30,692 bases of DNA from Branchiostoma floridae (taxonomy: Eukaryota; Chordata; Leptocardii; Amphioxiformes; Branchiostomatidae). Positions 19,207-28,200 of this stretch are shown here, piece after piece; the stretch's first letter is position 1; each line of letters begins with the position of its first letter. Made by a program: the position numbers and the translations under genes. The notes below the pieces were generated by a model. That model was not told the origin of the DNA, did not search any database, and saw nothing but the letters and a program-made list of their open reading frames with translations. Location of the stretch: contig NW_023365742.1 in the NCBI RefSeq assembly GCF_000003815.2, forward strand, positions 30,264 to 60,955. Direction: 5' to 3'.

Positions 19207-22200
19207 CTGAAACGTGACAATATCAATGATAGAGGTAATCAATGTAACTAAGCACACTGTCAGCAGAAATATTCTCTTGGGCACATAATGTACAATCTTG
19301 TCAAGAATTCAATTTATGTACATGTATTATATGGAATTTACATTAATTCGAGCAAGCATGCGCCCAGCATGTCTACTTTGAGTCCACTCAGTGTCTTAGC
19401 CCATGTTAGACTTGTTGAAGCCAGGAATGTTCAGGGATGAAATTATGCCCGGTTTACACACGCGTTTACGAATTCGACTTGCCTTTCCCACAACGTCGGA
19501 GCATATCAGGGGACCCAAGCCCAGGACACCTGGGCTACGAGCTGAGTACCCTAAGGTTACGCTACACGACGCCACTGATGCTGTAGCATTTTTACGGCCT
19601 TCTTGCGGGCGTTTGCATAGTTTGTTCGGCGAGGGGACATATTCACGATTTTCAACATATCGTGCCGGGGTTTTGCGCCGGGAAGGTTCTTCTGCGGGCG
19701 GACACAAGACTTCCCCGGAATATTCCCTCATCGACATAAGAAACTTCCAGGCGTAAAATCGCAAATATGTCCCTGTCCCCACAAATTACACAAAGGCCCG
19801 TAAATTGGCCGCGAAGAAGGCTATGTACTCTGTGTGGACTGTAGGAACCATCTTACCGTAAGTATATCCGGCTGCAGATGAGATGTATCCCTGCGCATCA
19901 TCATATGGTCCGGCAGGCGGTATCAGACCACGGCTTCTGTACATCTCGTTCCTTTTCTCCATCTCGTACCCAGCGGCCGTCCCCATCAGACCCTTGTTGT
20001 GTAAGTTCTCGGCGTAGCTGGACGGCGTCATGCCGCCGCTGTTCTGCCAGTATGCCGGCGCTGCTTGGTTGAAGGCCGGCATGGCCCCGGTGTTGCGGTA
20101 CGACATCGCGTCCCCGTACCTGCCGCCCTGTGGACTACTGGAGAAGGCGCTAACAGAACTGTACGGATCGTTATAACCAGAGAACTGGTGGTAGTAGTCT
20201 AACCCCCTCTCAAACGCGCTGGCAGAAGGGGAAGGGTAGTGGTTGACTGGCGTGTAGTGAGGAAGGGAGGCAGAGGAAGGGAAGTATCCGGGAAGAGACC
20301 TGACGGTCGGGCTGACCTGGTTACCGCTGTAACCGTTCGTCTGTGGCCGGGAGAAGGCTGTGAGACGCTCCACAGGCACCAGGCTATTCAGATCGGTGGA
20401 AGAACTTCTCCCCACGGCGGTTTGGTCTGGAGCGTCGTTTGGAGCTTCTGCAAACAAAATGACAAAAGGAAGAATGGAGCAATAACTTTAGAATATGGCA
20501 CGGTACAACTACACGGCCAGATGGGTCTTACTAAATTGACAGATGAAGTGATAAAAATCAAAAATTCAACTTGTGGCCGCTATATGGCCGCATAATGCAG
20601 TGTTGTTGTTTTTTTTGTATATACGGGACCGGAAATTGTGTGACCGTGGCCGCGTTGGAGAGGTGACCTCTTTAGACTATTTTTTAATGGGAAGATCCAA
20701 GGGACCGACAATAAGTGACCGCAATAGCCAAGTGGCCGCTCTGCCAAGGTGGCCGCTGATACAGGTTTGACTGCATATGGACAAGATTAAATTGTTTCGA
20801 AGTGTGCAACTGCAGTTCCCGAGAAAGCCGTTAGTGGGCCAAAACTTATGTCATTTCTTCCCGAGCACACCAGCTATCTACAACCGAAAACGTACATACA
20901 AACGATACCGAAAACAAAACCTTCTGGCAAAGGTAATAGATACACTACCTCCAGAGCTGACGGCTCCAGTCTCTGCTTTCCGCTTTTTGCTCTTCTGGAG
21001 GCCGTTAGATGAAGGCGTCGGGCGAACTTTTGGTTTGGTGCTGATTTCGCCTAAAGTACACATAGTAAAATATGGTATGTCATTTCATTCTAGTTATTTC
21101 ATACCCCCTTAAACGAGAGGTGCAATGAACCAGAATGCCGTCGGGATGAAAATTATTTGTATATTCATAGAGTCCATTCCAAGTCACCATGAGGGTTTTT
21201 AGGTGATATTTGTAATTAGTCTGAATTATTTTGAATAAAAGAATATCTGAGCCACAATAATTAACTTCTTTTAAAAAAATCGACTGAGAAAATCCTCATC
21301 CATTTGAATTCCTTTGAATATTTTAGAAACATTTTGAAAGTAACTGTACAAAAACAATCTATATATAGAATAATTGTGAAACCTCTGTGTGATTATTTCA
21401 CATTTACAAATATTTACAAATATTTGTAAATTTTGCCAGATGGGTGAATTAGTTTATTGTCCCCATAAAAGTATTAGCCCTATTGTTGCATCTGTATATT
21501 TTTAAATTTCACTGCTGGGCACTGGTGGATCCTTTGTGGTGGGCCATTGTTGCATGGCGCCCAACCATACTTTGCAAGGTTGTGTGAATTGCTATCTTCC
21601 TAGCCCACCGAACCATTTACAAAAAATGGTAGAAAATGGTAAATAATGGTAGAATGCTGTTATCATTATTTAGAAACAATTAGAAGTATCCAATTACACA
21701 CCATAAATATTTCCAAAGTTTTACAGGACCTGGGAAATATTTATAAAGTTGAAACAATGTTAAAGATATTTCTGAAGTATAAAATGTCCTAGACCTAGAC
21801 ATATAATTACAAAACTTTGAAATCAATTCTAAACAATGGCAACAAACATCCGCACAGTGTCTTGGAATGGACTCTAGTTGTCCATAGTGTATTTTACGAA
21901 TTCTCATTGCATTCCAGGCATTTGTGCCATTCTGTCTGGCCAGAATGTTTTTTGTCTGGCTCAGAACTTTAGATGTGTATTTGCATTGGAGAAATATCGA
22001 AAGGCATTCAAAATGTATTCTAACTGCAGTATGACAGCATTCTACAGTATTATTCGAAACATGCTGATATGACTCGATGGAGTACAGATACAACAAGCCA
22101 CTTCAAATCTTGTCAGAATGCGGACACAAGTATGGGCCCAAGTATCTGGAATGCAGATGGGAACGGACATTATAATGTGAACATTCCACATACTATGTTA

Positions 22201-25200
22201 CCCTTCAGTGAAATACAATTAGATGATCAGGATGATCACAAAAGAGCTATCCACCCCTCAAACATCGCGACCGTAGCATATCCAGAAAATTTGACGTCAA
22301 AGCTCTACTGCAGTACCTTGGAAAGCCACTAGGAGGCCCATTTTCGTACTTAACCTTTGTATCATTTCAGCGCATAACTTCATCAGGTTTGAAGGTCATC
22401 GCAAACTTAGGTTCTTCTAAAACTACCCAAGAAACATTTACCTGGCCGACGATGTTGGTACTATCCTCAGCTACCTTCGATGCTTTCCCGCCATAGTATT
22501 TTAATATGGTGGCCTTGCGGCAAGGATGTGACAAGGATGCGACAAGGAGGCGTTTTAAAGGCTGCCAAGGAGGAACCGACACGTCGGGCATGTATATCTT
22601 TTTCAAGCTGTGTTAATCATTCTTTAAGTCTTTGCGATGTTTTCACATGATGACTAAAATTTACCAACATGGCGCCCACTATATAGCTAGTCACTTTGAC
22701 TGTAAAAACGTTCCGTGGTCGGACGTTTTGTACCTCTAACCTACCTGCTGTCTTCATGTGCCGTTTGAGGTTGTTGAGCAGATCAACTTCCATGTTGTTG
22801 GCTTGTTGGGTCTCCACTACTAGGTACACGTACTCATCCAACATCATGTGAAGCAGGTGAAACGAACCTAGGAATTCAATCGCAAACAAACAAATAAACA
22901 CAAATAAACAAAGCCATTTTCCTGATAGCCAAAGAGAAATAGTGGACATGTTGCACATAGGTATGGCCCCGACATGGGAGGATGTGGTCGTACCACTTTT
23001 AACTTTTAAAGTCTGTTGTACTGTTATACTTGTGCAAATTTAAACTGCTTCAACCACATGCAAAAGAGACCATTCTATCCACTATAATACAAAGGAAATG
23101 TACAGTTGTGTTAGTAATTTGTTGCGATGTTTGAACGTACCAAAACTTGGCGCACTCATCAGAGTTAGGTCTCTCATGATCTTGGACGTGGTAAAGGCCC
23201 ACTGTAGGAGGAAGTCCTGTGCTCTGTCTTCCACTGTCTGCTCTTTCTGTCTTGATGGCTTCATAGAATGAAATTCAATCAATCAACAAACCAATTAGAG
23301 AAACAAAAAGTAAAGCTTTGTGAGAAATGTACACGCTATGTCCGTACAGTACACAAAGAAAAATGCTGACCAAGAAGCTTTCAGTCAGTCCTCTGATCCT
23401 TCTCAAGTTGATTTGACCCGGAGCCTACGCTTTTTCGCACGCTTGCATCAGTTTTGCAGTTACCAGAGGATGTCATCCATATGATTGAATAACCTAATAG
23501 AGAAATCAGGGCTCAAGTACCGTTAGATACATTTTGTCACATTGGTCACATTTGTCGTAGGTTTGTGTTCAAATATACACGTGCGTTCTTGTGCGATCGT
23601 ATAATAGCAAATAAAGTGATAATTATAAGTATCCTATTAAATGATACCCAATTTTTGATTCAGCAATGATTTTTTATTGATAACACTTTGCCATAACGTA
23701 ATCATAAATTTATGCATTACAAAACGTCCTGTATGTAATATTTCAGGACTAATGTAATGCAATATCCGCCCGAGGTGTCTCTGTTGTCATTACGCATGGT
23801 CAGTGACTCACAAACACCAAATAAGCTACAGAGTGGGCGTAGCGAAATCGAAAAGGAATGGCAGGTGATTACATATGATGAGGAGATTGCCAATCTCACC
23901 TTGAGTACGCACCGGTCCACCACACTGTCTACCCACTCTGTGTAAGCCTCCACTGGTGCCTGTTTCCTCATCAGACCTTCAAACTCCTCCAACACTGATG
24001 AAAACAACGGCAACTCTCATAATTACGCAGGGTACCCTGGCACATAAAATAGAGTTATTTAGGCCTTCTCAAAAGTGTCTTTGTCTCGATATCTGACTGA
24101 TTCTCCATTAGGTTGATATTTCAAAATTCATCATTGTCCATGTGACGGTCTTGGGGAATCAGCAGAGAAAGTGATAGTCTGTTTGTTCACTTTTTATCTA
24201 AATATCTATTTGCAAATGCAAGATAAAAGGAATTTTTTAGGTCACAGTGCACCTAATCCCAAAATGAATTGCCTTTAACAGTGTTTAGCGTCACAACCTG
24301 CACTACTGTATCAACTGTATCAACTATGGGTGTCCAATATGTATCTACGAAAGGCACTCACGTTCCTTGGACAGTCTGCCGTGTGCTGTGCGCTGGTTGG
24401 GTGAAGGGAACATGGCCTGTGACAGGATGGTCCTGTGCTCCAGATCGTGCAGATCGGTCACCATCTGGGTGATGTTGTCGTGATTCAGGAGAACTGTTCT
24501 CGCAGTCTGAGAGAAAAGATGCGAAAGTCGTGTCAATTCATTTTAGCTCACAGACTATTCATCCACAGCCAAACTTTTAGAAAATAGAGAAAACCACAGG
24601 GATAAAACCACGCACAGGTGTCAGATGAATCATTTCTGTTCACTAGGTTCTGACCATGAAGACATTCAAATGAGAAGATATGCTTCAACGACAACGAAAA
24701 CCAACCTGGGCAAGATGAACAAAAGAGGTCTGTCTTCTTAGCGACTTGATGAAATATCTCACAACTGGAGAGGTGCAGAATGCATGAGTTATGCGTGCAT
24801 GGGATGAAAATGTGTAATGGTCAGGATTTTACTTCACCGTGCTGAAATAATGTATAATCTCAAGACATTTATTTTATGAAACATGCATAATGTTTTTAAA
24901 AAACTGTGCAATGTTTACATCTCACCTTGAAGCTTCTTCTCTTTGAGTTTCTCGGGAATGTCTTCCATAGAGTTTCTCACCCACCCAGGTAGCCGTTTGG
25001 CGAATAAGCGGACCTCTGTACTCAGACTGTAGATGTTGGGCAAGAGGAACAGAGTTAGTCGGCTGACACAAACTCGCACTAACTGGGCTCTGTGAAACCC
25101 ATCCCCGCAGAGTTCGTAGCGTTAGACTCGGACTGACTTAAGAAATTAGAAGTATCAACTTGAAGGGAAGTAGTCGGCTTTCTTTATCACTTTGAAAATA

Positions 25201-28200
25201 CAGTTAATTAAGCTCCGCTTTATCTGTCACCATGTCAACCCGTTACAGCCTCCAATATCATGGGAACAGATAGTTCTCAGTCTAACTTAATGCAAACTAA
25301 GGTACAGAGCAGGAATCGGTTACAGATAGAGGTACAGGTCCGGACCTGTACCAGTAAATGAGCCATTTGACAAAGTCACTATGATGTTTTTTCCATATAA
25401 TTTTTTTTCAGTATTGGATTTTTGGTGTTGTGGTTGGATTTTCGACCTTCAAGCCCAGGGCACTGAACATTACTATGCCGCGGTGGAAGTGGAAGTGGAA
25501 TTATTAATGTCAATTAATCTGACCTTTCAGGAAGATCTTGAATCGTCGATGGAATCAGAATATCTATCAGCACCTGGAGTTGAATGAATGAATGAATGAA
25601 TGAATGAATGAATGAATGAATGAATGAATGAATGAATGAATGAATGAATGAATGAATGAATGAATGAATGAATGAATGAATGAATGAATATTACTGTGCT
25701 GTACATACATGAAGGTGGCTGGAGTATAAGATAACACATTCTAATGTTTTATATGATGTTATGCTCTCCAAGGAGGAGGAATAAAGGAAGGAATGGAATG
25801 GATTTGGTATATTATTACCTAGTTCTAATAACTTCACATGTGCATTAAATGCAGCATTGCACGTTTCATAACGAGTAGTTTTCTGATGTTTATCTTTTTT
25901 GCGGAGATGTTAACTTGTTCGCCTGGGATAGGCGACCGTAGCTGCGATGAGTTAGGATCACCTTGTACAAAATGGAGTCGCACAGCCCAACAATATCCAT
26001 GATGACGTCAAGTTGCAGCAGCGCCACCAGGTGTTCAGGCATGCCCTGCCAGAAGTGCAGCAGGAAGTTCTGCACCTGCGCAAACATGACGTGACTATGT
26101 TAATCTTATTTCCTTTAGTATGTAACAACAATCATGTTATGAATTATCAGCATTCAGGTCTGATTCTTTCAAGGTCAAACGACAGATATGGTGGCCGTGA
26201 CGTCATGTGGGTGAGCTGACCTGATGAAGAATACCGTACGTACAGTATCCCTAAAAGTGTAGTGTGAAAACCTGCACTTCCACCAAAAATGAAATGCTCG
26301 ATATCATTAGTGCGTTTACGACATCGTTTATGATAGGAACAGAGGCAGTCTATGACATTATTGCCCATTTCCTATATTTTTTTGCAATATACAACCAACT
26401 TGGAGCGTATTGACGCGTACTGACACGTTTAAATTGTTGTAGTAGCGCGCAATTAAGTACAAAGTGTGTGGCTCGCCTCTGATTGGCTTCCAGTTTGTGG
26501 ATGATTTTCTGTGTAAAAGGGTCCCATACTATTACCATACCACCATTTGTCTGTATTTCCTGCCTCGGCTCCCAATGGGCTTAAGCTTGCGCGCGGATAG
26601 CCGGTGTGATCCAAGGTAGGTTTGACTTGCGCTTTTCTGTTTTGCGTGGAATGAACCTTTCGACTGCTGTGAAAAGAGAGTCTTTGAAGCTTGTCCATAG
26701 TTCTTTGTACGGTATGGAAACGGACGAAAACTGGTAAGTATCGGCGCGCAGATGTCATCTACTAGTATACAGTGGAGTTAGTGTGGTCTAAGCGACATTT
26801 TTAATATATCTTTATTGCAAACTCATGCCCAAAGGCAAATTGCAAAAATATTTAATATTTATTTATATGTATTTAATTAATATGTAATGGAAGTTTGAAG
26901 AAAATCAGTGAGCACATGACACAGTAATCGATGCTCTACATTGTGCAGCTGATGATAGCGTAACAAATATCTCGCTGGCGTCGGGCGTGGCGTAACTGGT
27001 AGAGCGTTCGGCTCGGAACCTAGAGGTCCTGAGTTCGATCCCCGCCGTGCCCCGCCCCGACGTTGTGCCCTTGGGAAAGGCACTTTACACGGCCTTCCTC
27101 ACTTCACCCAGGTGTAAAAATGGGTACCTGACTTCGGTCGGGGAGGTAAAGGACTACCTTTACCTTCTGTCTGTACCGGGTATGTGGCACTGTTGATATA
27201 AGTTACAAAACCTGAGTGCAGTGCCACATTGTCCAAATCTGTCCAAAAGCAAAATAGAAAAAAAATATCTCGGTCTTGGATTGCCAAAATTTCAACGCTT
27301 AAGGTAATATTTAAGTACAAAAGCACTATGTGATAATAATACTTTTTCATGATTTTATAACTTTTTGTACAGCCAGTGCAACTTTTATGTGCATCATGAT
27401 TGGAACAAGGTAATTTTTTTCTCTTACCTCGTCAAAGTTAGCGCTTATAACCGTATCCAGTATTCTCTGACAATGGGTGCGGTACATCATGATAAAAGTC
27501 TCCACCTGGCGAGAAATCAAGACATTGCAATCACAACAATGGATGGATCGATTCGTGTTCGGCGTGGCCAAAGAGTCACAACACAAAGGTTCTTTCAAAT
27601 CTTTGTTTACATCTTACGGGTGAGCATTTTTGGATCATCATAGCTTTGGTGCAAAAATGCTTTGCCGCTCGGAGGTTTGTACAGCGTCCGTACGTTCGGA
27701 AGCTCCGTGATTTAAAGAGCTTGTCAGACACGTATTGAATACAGCGTATATGTAAGCAGTCCTCCTGAATTCAGCACAAAACGATGACAGGACCCGATGC
27801 AGAACCCCCTTTATCTACTCAACTTTAGTCAACTAAAACAAAACGATCACTTCTGACTAAGAATGTTAAATTTCACGTGGACAAACCCAACTCTATTATT
27901 GGTTAAGTCATTTATTAGATTGTATCACGTTACCTTGTCTCTATCCACGTCATCTGGCAGTACCAGGTTCTGGGAGTCGGGGAAGTCTGGCAGGAGAGTC
28001 CCGGTTTTGGAGCTCAGAGAATATTTCCGACTTGATCCCTGTTGGTCAAATGTAAACACAGATACTGAATGCAAAAATTCTTTCAACACTTTACCAAAAA
28101 AATAACTTTAAGTTTCATAGCATCTTAGACAGTGTACAAGTCATCAGTAATAATGGAATACTGGAGGAAAATAAGTTTACGGCCTTCCCACACAAAAATC

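Noticed and set aside
22367-22606. Minus-strand frame ending [12 protein letters not shown] before GTAAAT, possible extra RFX6 exon
   Set aside because: Exon phase would not fit the phase 1 junction between 22745 and 20447, and there is no RFX similarity. Looks like repeat-derived sequence.
25027-25115. Upstream in-frame extension of the RFX6 exon at 24926-25026
   Set aside because: Frame is open, but residues do not resemble RFX, and the separate 50-nt exon at 25524-25573 fits both phase and alignment.
26983-27056. Functional tRNA gene
   Set aside because: A and B boxes are present, but the acceptor and anticodon stems do not pair well, and the SINE body follows directly.
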